Positions 26,451 through 38,205 of a DNA stretch of 64,000 bases are shown piece by piece; position 1 is the first letter of the stretch; each line of letters opens with the position of its first letter. The stretch is from contig CAUYUJ010000841.1 of the NCBI GenBank assembly GCA_963575745.1, forward strand, positions 44,743 to 108,742, read 5' to 3'. The position numbers and the translations under genes are program-made. A model generated the notes under the pieces. That model did not search any database. It was given only the letters and a program-made list of their open reading frames with translations, and was not told the origin of the DNA. This stretch comes from Prorocentrum cordatum. Its lineage: Eukaryota > Sar > Dinophyceae > Prorocentrales > Prorocentraceae.

Positions 26451-29400
26451 CTGGTCGGGTCTAGTTTTTCCTTTGCTCCGGTCTAGTTTTTCCTTTGGTC
26501 GTGTCTAGTTTTTCTCTGGTCGGGTCTAGTTTCCCCCTGGTCGGGTCCAGTTTTTCCTTTGGTCGGGTGTAGTTTTTCTCTGGTCGGGTCTAGTTTTTCC
26601 CTGGTCGGGTCTAGTTTTCCCTTGGTCGGATCTAGTTTTCCCTGTGGTCGGGTTTAGTTTTTCCCTTGTCGGGTTTAGTTTTTCCCTGGCCGGGTATAGT
26701 TTTCCCCTGGTCGGGTCTAGTTTTTCTTTTGGTCGGGTCTAGTATTTCCTTGGTCGGGCCTAATTTTCCTTTGGTCGGGTCTAGTCTTTCCTTTGGTCCG
26801 AGCTAATTTTTCACTGGTCGGGTCTGATTTTTCCCTGGTCGGGTCCAGTTTTTCTCTGGTCGGGTCTAGTTTTTCCCTGGTCGGGTCTAGTTTTCCCCTG
26901 GTCGAATCTAATTGTTCCTGTGGTCGGGTCTAGTTTTCCCCTGGTCGGGTTTAGTCTTTCCTGTGGTCGGGTCTAGTTTTTCCTTGGTCGGGTTTAGTTT
27001 TCCCTTGGTCGGGTCCAGTTTTCCCCTGGTCGGGTCTAATTTCTCCTTTGCTCAGGTATACTTCTTCCCTGGTCGGGCCTGGTTTTCCTTTGATCGGGTC
27101 TAATATCCCCTGGTCGGGCTTAGTTTTTCCTGGTCTGGTCTAATTTTTTTCTAGTCGGGTCTAATTATTCCCTGGTCGGGTCTAATTTTCCCGTGGTCGG
27201 GTCTAGTTTTTCCCTTGGTAGGGTCTAGTTTTTCTCTGGTCGGGTCTAGTTTTTCCGTGGTCGGGTCTAGTTTTCCCCTGGTCGGGTCGAGTTTTTCAAT
27301 TGATCGGGTCTAATTTTTCCTTGGTCGGGCCTAATTTTCCTTTGGTCGGGTCTAGTTTCCCCCTGGTCGGGTCTAGTTTTTCCTTTGCTCCGGTCTAGTT
27401 TTTCCTTTGGTCGTGTCTAGTTTTTCTCTGGTCGGGTCTAGTTTCCCCCTGGTCGGGTCCAGTTTTTCCTTTGGTCGGGTGTAGTTTTTCTATGGTCGGG
27501 TATAGTTTTTCCCTGGTCGGGTCTAGTTTTCCCTTGGTCGGATCTAGTTTTCCCTGTGGTCGGGTCTAATTTTTCCCTTGTCGGGTTTAGTTTTTCCCTG
27601 GCCGGGTATAGTTTTCCCCTGGTCGGGTCTAGTTTTTCCTTTGGTCGGGTCTAGTATTTCCTTGGTCGGGCCTAATTTTCCTTTGGTCGGGTCTAGTTTT
27701 CCCCTCGTCGGGTTTAGTCTTTCCTTTGGTCCGGTCTAATTTTTCATTGGTCGGGTATAATTTTTCCCTGGTCGGGTCCAGTTTTCCTCTGGTCGGGTCT
27801 AGTTTTTCCTTGGTCGGGTCTAGTTTTCCCCTGGTCGAATCTAATTGTTCCTGTGGTCGGGTCTAGTTTTCCCCTGGTCGGGTTTAGTCTTTCCTGTGGT
27901 CGGGTTTAGTTTTTCCTTGGTCGGGTCTAGTTTTCCCTTGGTCGGGTCCAGTTTTCCCTTGGTCGGGTCTAATTTCTCCTTTGCTCAGGTATACTTCTTC
28001 CCTGGTCGGGCCTGGTTTTCCTTTGATCGGGTCTAATATCCCCTGGTCGGGCTTAGTTTTTCCTGGTCTGGTCTAATTTTTTCTAGTCGGGTCTAATTAT
28101 TCCCTGGTCGGGTCTAATTTTCCCGTGGTCGGGTCTAGTTTTTCCCTTGGTCGGGTCTAGTTTTTCCCTGGTCGGGTCTAGTTTTTCCCTGGTCGGGTCT
28201 AGTTTTCCCCTGGTCGGGTCGAGTTTTTCAATTGACCGGGTATAATTTTTCCTTGGTCGGGTCTAATTGTTCGCTGGTCGGGTCTAGTTTCCCCCTGGTC
28301 GGGTCTAGTTTTTCCTTTGGTCGGGTCTAGTTTTGCCCTGGTCGGGTCTAATTTTCCCTGGTCGGGTCTAGTTTTCCCCTGGTCGGGTCTAATTATTCTT
28401 TTGGTCGGGTCGGGTTTTTTCCCCTGGTCGGGTCTAGTTTTCCCTGTGGTCGGGTCTAGTTCTTCCCTTGTCGGATCTAATTTTCCATTGGTCGGGTCTA
28501 GTTTTTCCTTTGGTCGGGTCTAGTTTCTCCTTTGGTCGGGTCTAGTTTTTCTGTGGTCGGGTCTAGTTTTTCCCTGGTCGGGTATAATTCTCGCTGTGGT
28601 CCGGCTTAGTTTTTACCTGGTCGGGTCTAGTTTTCCCCTGGTCGGGTCTAATTTTCCCCTGGTCGGGTTTAGTTTTCCCTGTGGTCGGGTCTAGTTTTCC
28701 CATGGTCGGGTATAGTTTTTCCTTTGGTCGGATCTACTTTTTCCTGGTCGGGTCTAATTTTCCCCTTGTCGGGTCTAGTTTTTCCTTTGGTCCGGTTTAG
28801 TTGTTCCTTTGGTCAGGTCTTGTTTTTCCTTTGGTCGGGTCTAGTTTTCCCGTAGTCGGGTCTAGTGTTTCCCGTGGTCGGGTCTAGTTTTTCCCTGGTC
28901 GGGTCTACTTTTTCTTTGGTAAGGTTTAATTTTCCTCTGATCGGGTCTGGTGATCCCTGTGGTCGGGTCTAGTTTTCCCCTGGTCGGGTGTAGTTTTTCC
29001 TGTGGTCGGGTCTAGTTTTCCCCTGGTCGGGTCTAGTTGCTTCCTCCGGTCGGGTCTAGTTTTTCCCTTTGTAGGGTCTAGTTTTTCTCTGGTCGGGTCT
29101 AATTTTCCCTTGGTCGGGTTTTATTTTTTCCTTTCGCTCGGTCCAGTTTTTCTCTGGTCGGGTCTAGTTTTTCCCTGGTCGGGTCTAGTGTTCCCCTGGT
29201 CGAGTCTAGTTGTTCCTTTGGTCGGGTTTAGTTTTCCCTGGTCGGGTCTAGTTTTTCCCTGGTCGGGTCTAGTTTTTCCCTGGTCGGGTCTAGTTTCCCC
29301 TGGTCGGGTCTAGTTTTTCCTTTGATCCGGTTTAGTTTTTCTTTGCTCGGGTCTAGTTTTTTCCTGGTCGGGTCTATTTATTCTGTGGTCGGGTCTAGTT

Positions 29401-32400
29401 GTCCTCTGGTCGGGTCTAGTTTTTCCCTGGTCGGGTCTAGTTGTCCCCTGGTCGGGTCTAGTTTTTCCTTTGGTCGGGTCTTTGTTTTCCCTTGTCAGGT
29501 CAAATTTTCCTCTGGTCGGGTCTAGTTTCCCCTAGTCGGGTCGAGTTTTTCCTTTGATCCGGTCTAGTTTTCTTTGCTCGGAGATAGTTTGTCCCGGGTC
29601 GGGTTTACTTTTTCCTTGGTCAGGTCGAGTTTTTCCTTTGGTCGGGTTTAGTTTTTCCCTGGTCGGGTCTAGTTTTTCCCTGTTCGGGTTTAATTATCCC
29701 CTGGTCTGGTCTAGTTTTCGCTGTGGTCAGGCTTAGTTTTTACCTGGTCGGGTCTAGTTGTTCCATGGTCGGGTCTAGTTTTCCCCTGGTCGGGTTTAGT
29801 TTTCCCTGTGGTCGGGTCTAGTTTTCCCCTGGTCGGATTTAGTTTTCCTCTGGTCGGTTCTAGTTTTCCCCTGATCGGGTCTAGTTGTGTCTTTGGTCGG
29901 GTCTAGTTTTTCCCTGGTCGGGTCTAGTTTTCCCCTGGTCGGGTCTAGTTTTCCCCTGATCGGGTCTAGTGTTTCCTTTGGTCGGCTCTACTTTTTCCTT
30001 TGGTCGGGTCTAGTTTTCCCTGTGGTCGGATCTAGTTTTTCCCTGGTCGGATTTAGTTTTTCCTCTGGTCGGGTCTAGTTTTTCCCCTGGTCGGGTCTAG
30101 TTTTCCCGTTGGTCGGGTCTAGTTTGTCCCTGGTCGGGTCTAGTTTTCCCCTGGTCGGGACTAGTTTTCCCCTGGTCGGGTCTAGTTGTTCCTGTGGTCG
30201 GGTCTAGTTTTTTCTTGGTCGGATTTAGTTTTCCTCTGGTCGCGTCTAGTCTTCCCCTGGTCGTGTCTAGTTTTCCCTTGTCGGGTCTACTTTTCCCCTG
30301 GTCGGATGTAGTTTTTCCTTTGGTCGGGTCTAATTTTTCCCCTGGTCGGGTATAGTTTTCTCTGTGGTCCGGTGGTTTTTTCCCTGGTCGGATCTAGTTT
30401 TCCTCTGGTCGGGTCTAGTTTTCCCGTGGTCGGGTCCAGTTGTTTTCCCTTGGTCGGGTCTACTTGTTCTCTGGTCGGGTCTGTTTTTTCCCTGGTCGGG
30501 TCTAGTTTTCCCTTGGTCGGGTATAGTTTGCCCTGTGGTCGGGTCGAATTTTCCCTGGTCGGATCTAGTTTTCCTCTGGTCGGGTCTAGTTTTCCCCTGG
30601 TCGGGTTTTACTTTTCCTTTGGTCGGGTCTAATTGTTTTCCCTGGTCGGGTCTAGTTTTCCCTGGTCTGCTTTAGTTTTCCCATGGCCGGGTCTAGTTTT
30701 TTTCCTTTGGTCGGGTCTAATTTTTTCCATGGTCGGGCTTCGTTTTCCCTGTGATCGGGTCTAGTTTTTTCCCTGGTCGGATCTAGATTTCCTCTGGTCG
30801 GATCTAGTTTTCCCTTGGTCGGGTCTAGTTTTTCCTTTGTTCGGGTCTAGTTTTTCCTTTGTTCGGGTCTAGTTTTCCCTGGTCGGGTCCAATGTTTCCT
30901 TTGGTCGGGTGTAGTTTCCCCTTGGCCGGGTCTAGTTTTCCCCTGGTCGGGTTTAGTTCCTCCTTTGGTCGGGTCTAATTTGTCACTAGTCGGGTCTAGT
31001 TTTCCCTTGTCGGGTCTGGTTTTCTCCTGGTCGGGTCTAGTTTTTCCTGTGGTCGGGTCGGGTTTTCCCATGGTCGGGTCTAGTTTTCCCTGTGGTCGGG
31101 TCTAGTTTTCCCTTGGTCGGGTATAATTTTCCCCTGGTTGGGTCTAGTTCTCCCCTGGTCGGGTCTAGTTTTGCCTTTGGTCGGGTCTAGTTTTTCTCTG
31201 GTCGGGTATAGTTTTTCCCTGGTCGGGTCTAGTTTTCCCCTGGTCGGGTCTAGTTTTTTTCCATGTGGTCGGGTCTAATTATTCCTTTGGTCGGTTTTAG
31301 TTTTTCTCTGGTCGGTCTAGTTTTCCCCTGGTCCGGTTTAGTTGTTCCTTTGGTAGGGTTTAATTTTCCCTGGTCGGGTCTAATTTTCCCTGGTCGGGTC
31401 TAGTTTTCCCCTGGTCCGGGTCTAGTTATTCCGTTGGTCGGGTCTAGTTTTTTTCCCTTGGTCGGGTCTAGTTTTCCTTGTGGTCGGGTCTAGTTTTCCC
31501 TGGTCGGATCTAGTTGTCCTCTGGTCGGGTCTGGTTTTCCACTGGTCGGGTTTAGTTTTGCCTTTGATCGGATCTAGTTTTTCTCTGGTCGGGTCTAGTT
31601 TTTTTTCCCTGGTCTGGTCTAGTTTTCCCCTGGTCGGGCCTAGTTTTTCCTTTTGGTCAGGCCTAGTTTGTCCCTGGCCGCATCTAGTTTTCCTCTGGTC
31701 GTGTCTAGTTTTCCCCTGGTCGGGTCTAGTTTTTCCTTTGGTCGGGTCTAATGTTTCTCTGGTCGGGTTTAGTTTCCCCTGCTCGGGTTTAGTTTTTCCA
31801 TGGTCGGATCGAACTCTCCATGTGGTCGGGTCTAGTTTTTCCTGTGGTCGGGTCTAGTTTTCCTTGTGGTCGGGTCTAGTTGTTCCTTTGGTCGGGTCTA
31901 GTTTTTCTCTGGTCGGGTCTAGTTTTTCCATGGTCGGGTCTAATTTTCCCTGGTCGGGTCTAATTTTTCCTGTGGTCGGGTCTAGTTCCCCTGGTCGGAT
32001 CTAGTTGTCCCCTGGTCGGGTTTAGTTTTCCCCTGGTCGGGTCTATTTTTCCTTTGGTCGGGTCTAGTTTTTCCCCTGGTCGGGTCTAGTTTTGCTTGGT
32101 CGGGTCTAGTTTTCCCCTGGTCGGGTTTAGTTTTTCCTTTGGTCGGGTCTAGTTTTTCGTTGGCCGGGTGTAGTTTTCCCTGGTCGGGTCTAGTTTTCCT
32201 TTGGTCGGGTCTATTTTTTTCCTTTGGTCGGGTCTAGTTGTTTTGTTGGCCGGGTGTAATTTTTCCCATGTCGGATCACATTTTCCTCTGGTCGCGTCTA
32301 GTTTTCCCCTTGTCGGGTTTAGTTGTTCCTTTGGTCGGTTCTAGTTTTTCTCTGGCCGGGTTTAGTTTTCCCTGATCGGGTCTAGTTTTCCCCTGGTCGG

Positions 32401-33168
32401 GTTTAGTTTTCCCTGTGGTCGGGTCTAGTTTTCCCATGGTCGGGTCTAGTTGTCCTCTGGTCGGGTTTAGTTTTTCCCTTGGTCGGGTCTAGTTTTTCCT
32501 TTGGTCGGGTCTAGTTTTTCCTTGGTCGGGTCTAGTTGTCCCTGGTCGGGCCTAGTTTTCCCTTGGTCGGGTCTAGTTTTCCTCTGGTCGGGTCTGATTG
32601 TTTCCCCTGGTCGGGTCTGGGTTTCCCTGTGGTCGGATCTAATTGTTCCCTGGTCGGATCTATTTTTTCTCTGGTCGGGTCTAATTTTCCCGAGGTCGGG
32701 TCTAGTTTTTTCTCTGGTCGGGTCTAGTTTTTCTCTGGTCGGGTTTAGTTTTTCCCTGGTCGGGTCTAGTTTCCCCTGGTCGGATTTAGTTTTCCTCTGG
32801 TCGGGTCTAGTTTTTCCCTGGTCGGATCTAGTTTTCCTCTTGTCGGGTCTAGTTTTCCCCTGGTCGGGTCTAGTTTTTCCTTTGTTCGGGTTTAGTTGTT
32901 CCCTGGTCGGGTCTGGTTTTCCCTGTGGTCGGGTCTAGTTTTCCCCTGGACGGGTCTAGTTTTTCCTTTGGTCGTTTTTTGTATTAAACAAAAAACTATA
33001 TATTTGTGTACTCCTTCTTCCTCTGGTCGGGTCTAGTTTTCCCCTGGTCGGGTCTAGTTGTTCCTTTGGTCGTGTCTAGTTTTTCTCTGGTCGGGTGTAG
33101 TTTTCCCTGGTCGGGTCTAGTTCTTCTCTGGTCGGGTCTACTTTTTCCCTGGTCGGGTCTAGTTTTCT
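26451..33168 (+). repeat. Satellite array 1, about 21-bp unit, 6.7 kb
   Basis: Hundreds of units of the form GGTCGGGTCTAG plus T4-5 plus CCCT or CCTTT, mostly 20-24 bases long. A higher-order repeat is present: the segment starting CTTTGCTCCGGTC at 26471 recurs at 27383, and the blocks run in parallel for about 0.9 kb. A short AT-rich break lies at 32975-33010. Because a 21-base unit reads through as a heptapeptide (VGSSFSL / LVFPWSG), the array gives many spurious short ORFs; none is a gene. Confidence 0.95.
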
Positions 33169-33298
33169 CTTTCTGTCTTTTTTCTTTTCGTTTCGGGCTG
33201 GCGCGCTGCGGAGGCCCTGCCCCCCCCCCCAAAAAAAAAAACTAAAAAAAAACGGATGGCGATTTTTTTAATGGGTTGGGTTTTCTTTCTCGGGTTGA

Positions 33299-33395
<97 letters not shown>

Positions 33396-33840
33396 TTTTG
33401 GTATGTTTTTTTTTTGTTTCCCAGTTGTAGCAGTTTTTTTTGTTTTTTTGTTTTTGTTTTTCTCTTTTTTTTTGTTGCTCTCTTTCTTTCTTTTTTCATT
33501 TCGTTTCGGGCTGGCGCGCTGCGGAGGCCCCGCCCCCCCCCAAAAAAAAAAAATCAGACCGATAAAAAAACCGGATGGCGATTTTTTTTAATGGGTTGGG
33601 TTTTCTTTCTCGGGTTGAAAAGGCTTTTTTGTATGTTTTTTGTTTCCAAGTTGTGGCGTTTTTTTTTTGTTTTTTGTTTTTTCTCTCCTCTTTTTCTTTC
33701 CTCTTTTTCTTTATTTCTTCTTTCTTTTCGTTTCGGGCTGGCGCGCTGCGGAGGCCCTGCCCCCCCCAAAAAAAAAAATCAACCCGAAAAAAAAACGGAT
33801 GGCGAATTTTTTAATGGGTTGGGTTTTCCTTCTCGGGTTG

Positions 33841-33874
<34 letters not shown>

Positions 33875-33900
33875 GGTTTACAAGTTGTAGCTTCTTTTTT
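33169..33900 (+). repeat. Three homopolymer-rich tandem units with a 91-T run
   Basis: The unit begins TTTCGTTTCGGGCTGGCGCG at about 33186, 33500 and 33727. It continues with a C-run, an A-run, GGATGGCGATTTTTTTAATG, GGTTGGGTTTTC and a T-run. In the first unit the T-run is 33304-33394. Gaps between units are T-rich. Long-read length errors are likely here. Confidence 0.85.
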
Positions 33901-34626
33901 TTTGTTCCTCTTCTCGGGTTGGGCCGGGGGAATTCAAGGCTTCAGGGCTTCCTAAACATTCCCGGGAAATTAGGGGTCCGGGCCCCTAAGAGCCCGCCAA
34001 CCTCTCTACTTCCAGGTTGCTGGGCTGCATGAGCTTTGCTGCGTTCCCTGGATGTTCCGAAATGGGCGGGGGGACGCCGTGCGAAGTTTGTCTCTCGCAC
34101 CGTAGGCGGAGCCCCCCTGGCGAGCGCGATCTGCGTGAGGGGCGTGCCGGAATTGGCGGGAGGACGCTACGTGAAGACGGAGATTCTTTGGGGCTTTAGG
34201 TGGCGTCTCGAGCCGTGGTCTCCATGATCTTGGAATTGTGAGGATGGGTGATGCGAATCGGATGTTAGCTTTCAGCTTTCGCTGGGATGGCGGGTCGCGG
34301 AGAAGGAGGAGGGCTTGGGGAAGCGTCGTAGTTTGAGAAACTCCGAAACTCAGGGGCCCAGGAACCTAGGAACTCAGGAACTCAGGCACCTAGGAACTCA
34401 AGAGGAACGGAGAAACTTAGGAACCCAGGAACCCAGGGAACTAAGAAGAAAGGCGGGTCGAAGCAAATTGGAGGCGCTGCGGACGTGCAAGGGTGTTTCG
34501 AGGAGAAGGGCACTTGCGCCCAGTCCTGGCGGGATCGAGATTTCGGAGCAGGGGGCGTTGTAGAATGTAGGGCAAATGCCCGAAAGGCGCGGAGGTTTCG
34601 GAGATGGGGGGGGATGCCGATAATGT
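33901..34626. other. Region upstream of the locus B ORF
   Basis: No supported gene. From about 34325 to 34445 a short unit like AGGAACTCAGGA / AGGAACCTAGGA is repeated about ten times. Two related 60-base blocks with GGCGGG..CG(C/T)..GTGAAG(T/A) are suggested near 34065 and 34155 but are too diverged to be firm. Confidence 0.4.
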
Positions 34627-37029
34627 TTGACGGCAGGCGTTCCTACAACCCCTCACTCCTATCAGCGTCCCGGGGGCGGTCTCGCTGTTGAGGCGGAAGG
34701 TGCGGCCGAAATTGCGTGCCCCCCTGGCAACAGTATCGTGGCGACAGTCGGGAATGCCGCAGAGGGCGCGCCTGCGCTCGGAGACCAGCCTCCCCCCGAG
34801 AGGAGGTCCACGACGCTTCCCCGAGCGGATGGTGGAGGATATCTCGAGCCTCCTGGCAGCATAGAGAGTCAGGAGTTCACGCTGGAACGTGCGGCCTTCA
34901 GCTGCAGTAGTCCCCTGGGAGTGCTACAGACTGAACAGGCGGTCGTCAGCCACAGCGCGCCGGTGCCTTCCCCTCCAGGAGACAACCACGCAGGCGTTCC
35001 TACAACCCCTCACTCCTATCAGCGTCCTGGAGGCGGTCTCGTTGTTGAGGCGGAAGATGCGGCCGAAATTGCGCCCCCTCGCTCCTACCAGCGCCCTGGG
35101 AGCAGAGTCTTGGCGGACGCCGAATATGCGCCCGAAATGGCGCACTCTCCTGGCAACAGCATCGCGACGGCAGTTCGGAATGCTGCGGACGGCACTGCGG
35201 AAATCGGATACATTCCGCGCGCAACAGACAGCCAGGAGGTCGTAAATCCAAACGCGGCCGTCAGTTGTTACAAGTCTCGCGTCGTGGGGGTGCGTGAAAG
35301 TGTGACTGACAGCGGCCCTGGGCGCTCACGATTGGAGGTTTCGCTTGACTCCTGGAGGTGCGCGCGGGCCACAGACGGGCGCGCGTTTGCGATCGGCACA
35401 GACCCCCCAGCCAACGCCTCCGAGGCCATCCCCTTGGCCGACGGCCGATACGGAGCCCATTACTTGCAAAGCCTGGGGCTGTCGATACATCTGGTTGGCG
35501 GCGAGACCCAACAACGCCCCGCTGCGACTCCGCCCGCCGCCGTCCCTGGTACTTTCGAAGAGCCCTCGCTGGGGAACCACGAACGTGCCTTGCAGAGGCA
35601 GGACGTCGAGGCCATCCGCCAGCTTGTCGAGAGAAGTCCCTTCGCGCCCATTCGCCCTCGCTCCCCTGTCAGCGAATCCACCCGAACGGACAGCGAACCG
35701 CAGCCACTCCCTCTCGAAGGCCGGGCCACGCTGAGGAAGGCGACCCCCGTCCTGGCGAAAGAAACGGTGTCTGACAACGTGCCTGGGCCAGGTGCGACCC
35801 GCAGCACTCCCACACATGGCAAAAGTCACGCTGCGACAGATGGGGGCGCGCTCGTGGACGAGGGCGGGCGCGGGTCTGAAGGCGAGCGCCGACGGGAGGG
35901 GCCTGCCCCCGCTTGCCACAGTGCAGCGTTCCTCTCCGCCCCAACTGCTGGAGGCGACTCGGCCTCTACCTGGCGGCCAACCGCGCGGCCCGCGCCAACC
36001 CGCAAGTCCCCGCCAGACTTCCGTGCCCCAGTAGCCGCCGCGCCTCGCGAAGCCATAGTCGATTCCGGCGGCGGACCCAACCGGTCGGAACAGTCGCAGA
36101 GCAGCGAACGTGAGCAGCATGCGGAGCAGGAGCCGGAAGAGCCCGATGAGCAGGAGCTGCCGGCCGCCCACGGGGAGGGCGCGGAAGTGGCGCCAGCACA
36201 GGAATGGGAGCATGGGCAAGAACAGGAACAGGCAACCACCCACCGCCACACTCCCCTGGCTGACACTACTTGCCCTGGCCCTTCCCTCCCTGGCAATGGC
36301 GCGAGCTCGAGCGCCGAGGAACAACGGCAGCGCGGCCGGAACGTTCCCCCAGCGCGTCTTCGTGGCAGCAGGTGGACGCCCTGCCTAGCCTCTGTGACTG
36401 GCGACCTTCCAGTCTCCCCGCCGCCCCTGGGCCGAAACCTGGCCCGTAGCGACGCCGACCGCGCTGGCGGGTCTGGTGGGCGGCAGACGGCAGGCGGCGG
36501 ACGCAGCAGCAGCAGCCGCAGAAGCAGCAGCAGGCGCCGCGCCGAGGACCAGCCGCTGACCACCCCGCCCCTGGTAGCGGGCCCCGCCGCGCGTCACTGT
36601 CCAGAACCTTTAGACCCAGACACGGGACAGCAGCTATATAAAGCTAAGATCGGCGGCATCCAGTGGGACCCCCCCGGGGAGACACCTGGCGAGGCGATTA
36701 AGCGGCTCCAGGTCACCCTGGGGGCGAGGTTCACAGGCGCCTGGCACGCGTTCGCCCAGCAGCACGCCATGCCTGGCAGCAGAGGCGCGCTCGACCCGCG
36801 GCGGCACGACCAGCAAACGTGCGTCAATTTCCTGTCCTCCTTCCGCAGCCATAACTGCGACGTGCGGGCCATGGGCGACGCGCTGGACCTCGGCGTTGAC
36901 TGGGCGCAGTTGCGGCTTCGGTACCTGGGTGGAAGTGGCGGCGCGGGCAGGGGGCGCCAGGCGGCGAAGGGCCACGCTGATCGCCGCGCACCCAGGAGGG
37001 ACCAGAAACAGTGGAAGGTCGTCACCTAA
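34627..37029 (+). CDS. Locus B 800-residue ORF with the shared C-terminal domain
   Basis: An uninterrupted frame; the listed start is simply the upstream limit, and the true start may be further in. The N-terminal third has internal duplication: a block with TTPHSYQRPGGGL near residues 5-17 returns near residue 123, and PRSYQRPGSRVLADAE is a third relative. The middle is low-complexity, rich in Glu/Gln then Ser/Arg (SSSRRSSSRRRAEDQ). Residues 671-767 (36637-36927) contain VTLGARF, MPGSRG, DPRRH, VNFLSSF and DWAQLRLRYL, matching the last ORF of locus A at roughly 30 of 98 positions by eye. A short basic tail follows and TAA at 37027-37029. No family is recognised. Confidence 0.6.
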   Translation: MTAGVPTTPHSYQRPGGGLAVEAEGAAEIACPPGNSIVATVGNAAEGAPALGDQPPPERRSTTLPRADGGGYLEPPGSIESQEFTLERAAFSCSSPLGVLQTEQAVVSHSAPVPSPPGDNHAGVPTTPHSYQRPGGGLVVEAEDAAEIAPPRSYQRPGSRVLADAEYAPEMAHSPGNSIATAVRNAADGTAEIGYIPRATDSQEVVNPNAAVSCYKSRVVGVRESVTDSGPGRSRLEVSLDSWRCARATDGRAFAIGTDPPANASEAIPLADGRYGAHYLQSLGLSIHLVGGETQQRPAATPPAAVPGTFEEPSLGNHERALQRQDVEAIRQLVERSPFAPIRPRSPVSESTRTDSEPQPLPLEGRATLRKATPVLAKETVSDNVPGPGATRSTPTHGKSHAATDGGALVDEGGRGSEGERRREGPAPACHSAAFLSAPTAGGDSASTWRPTARPAPTRKSPPDFRAPVAAAPREAIVDSGGGPNRSEQSQSSEREQHAEQEPEEPDEQELPAAHGEGAEVAPAQEWEHGQEQEQATTHRHTPLADTTCPGPSLPGNGASSSAEEQRQRGRNVPPARLRGSRWTPCLASVTGDLPVSPPPLGRNLARSDADRAGGSGGRQTAGGGRSSSSRRSSSRRRAEDQPLTTPPLVAGPAARHCPEPLDPDTGQQLYKAKIGGIQWDPPGETPGEAIKRLQVTLGARFTGAWHAFAQQHAMPGSRGALDPRRHDQQTCVNFLSSFRSHNCDVRAMGDALDLGVDWAQLRLRYLGGSGGAGRGRQAAKGHADRRAPRRDQKQWKVVT

Positions 37030-37619
37030 AGCCGCGGGCGCGCCCGCCCTTGTTTCACCCCAATTCACTCTGGCTTCTCCTGGGTGTGGCCGTGACCCGG
37101 CCTTCCAGCGGGCAGCCTTATGCAGCTTAGGTTCTGTGCGGTCGCGACAGGGTCGGGTGTGGTCTATCCTACTTGGCTCCTGGCGTTGCCAACAAGTCCA
37201 CAGGTGTCACAGATGGCACACTTCGGATGACTGTTGGTCGTGCGTCGCATCCGCTGGCGCCGCCTTCATTGTCCCGGTGTCACTCGCCATTGGCTGCGCA
37301 CGTGCACCCTGGGTACATTTTTGGCATTGGGTGTGGTCCATCCTGCTCGGTTGCATTGCTATGTATTCACAGGTCTTGCTATGCTATGCATGGACCACGG
37401 TGCACATGATTGCTCCTGGGACGCAGGTTTACCTACCTTTGAGCGGTCATTACTTGATCTGTCGGTGTGCGACGCTTCGGCTGGCGCCTCTTCAGATTTC
37501 GCGCCATTTTGGCAGCGCGTGTCAGGTTTGGCTAATTTGGTGCTCCCTGGGTTTCCCTGGGTCACCTTGCAGCTCTGCCCTGGGTTCAGCTCTCCCTGGG
37601 ATCATCCTCACCCTCGCCG
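37030..37619 (+). other. 3' non-coding region of locus B
   Basis: Follows the locus B stop codon. CCCTGGG occurs five times within 37545-37602, echoing the CCCAGGG-rich downstream region of locus A on the opposite strand. An open frame crosses it (36896-37684), but it overlaps the real ORF and carries no motif, so it is not annotated. Confidence 0.5.
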
Positions 37620-37850
37620 CAGTTGCTGCTTGCTGCATCCGGCGCCGCCGCGGCCGCCTAGTCGCGCGCGTTGGCCGTCGGTAATTTAAGCCGGTCGCGG
37701 CCCGACCAACTTCGCCCGCCGCTGGCGCGTTCGCCTGCGGCCTTTTTTTTGTTATTGTTTTTTTGTTTTTTCCCAGACGACGATCAGCATCCCCACCAGC
37801 CGATCCAGAAACGACGATCAGACGAGTTCAGGTGATCAGAGAAATGTAAG
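37620..37850 (+). repeat. Locus B copy of the shared 3' tail
   Basis: In plus orientation the order is AAATT block, GCGCGTTCGCCTGCGGC (37727-37743), T-rich run with GTTATTG, ATCCCCACCAGCCGATCC at about 37788-37806, and GAGTTCAGGTGATCAG near 37822-37838. This is the reverse complement of 4455-4640 downstream of locus A. Confidence 0.75.
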
Positions 37851-37877
37851 AGCAATGAGAGGGACAGCCGAACCGTT

Positions 37878-38070
37878 CGAAGGATGAGGAGGAGGAGGTG
37901 GATAAATGGAGGGATGGATGGATGAGGGAGGAGGGAGAATAATGAATAATAGGATGAGGAGGAGGAGGGGGGGAGGAGGAGGAGGAGGAGGAGGAGGAGG
38001 AGAAGGAGGAGGAGGAGAAAAAGGAGGAGGAGTAGGAGGAGGAGGAGGAGGGAAAAAGGAGGAAGGCGAG
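37878..38070. repeat. GGA microsatellite
   Basis: GGAGGAGGA and interrupted units, placed next to the shared tail exactly as the TCC tract at 4200-4378 is next to the other copy. Short decamer-like units (CTCTTGGGCGC) follow at 38090-38180. Confidence 0.85.
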
Positions 38071-38205
38071 CAAAAGGGCCAGAGGCCTCTTGGATGCCTC
38101 TCAGAATATATTGGGGTATCTCTTGGGCGCTTCTCCGATGCCTCTTTGAACGTCTTTGGGGTTTCTTGGGCCCGGCGGGCTGGTGGGATTTATAGGGCGT
38201 CGGAG

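Noticed and set aside
26912-32938. Many plus-strand ORFs with LVFPWSG / VGSSFSL repeats that look like membrane proteins
   Set aside because: They are read-through of a 21-base satellite and follow its unit length; no start context or unique sequence exists.
36896-37684. A 262-codon plus-strand ORF overlapping the end of the locus B gene
   Set aside because: Overlaps a better-supported frame, lacks motifs, and lies in the region matching the locus A non-coding tail.
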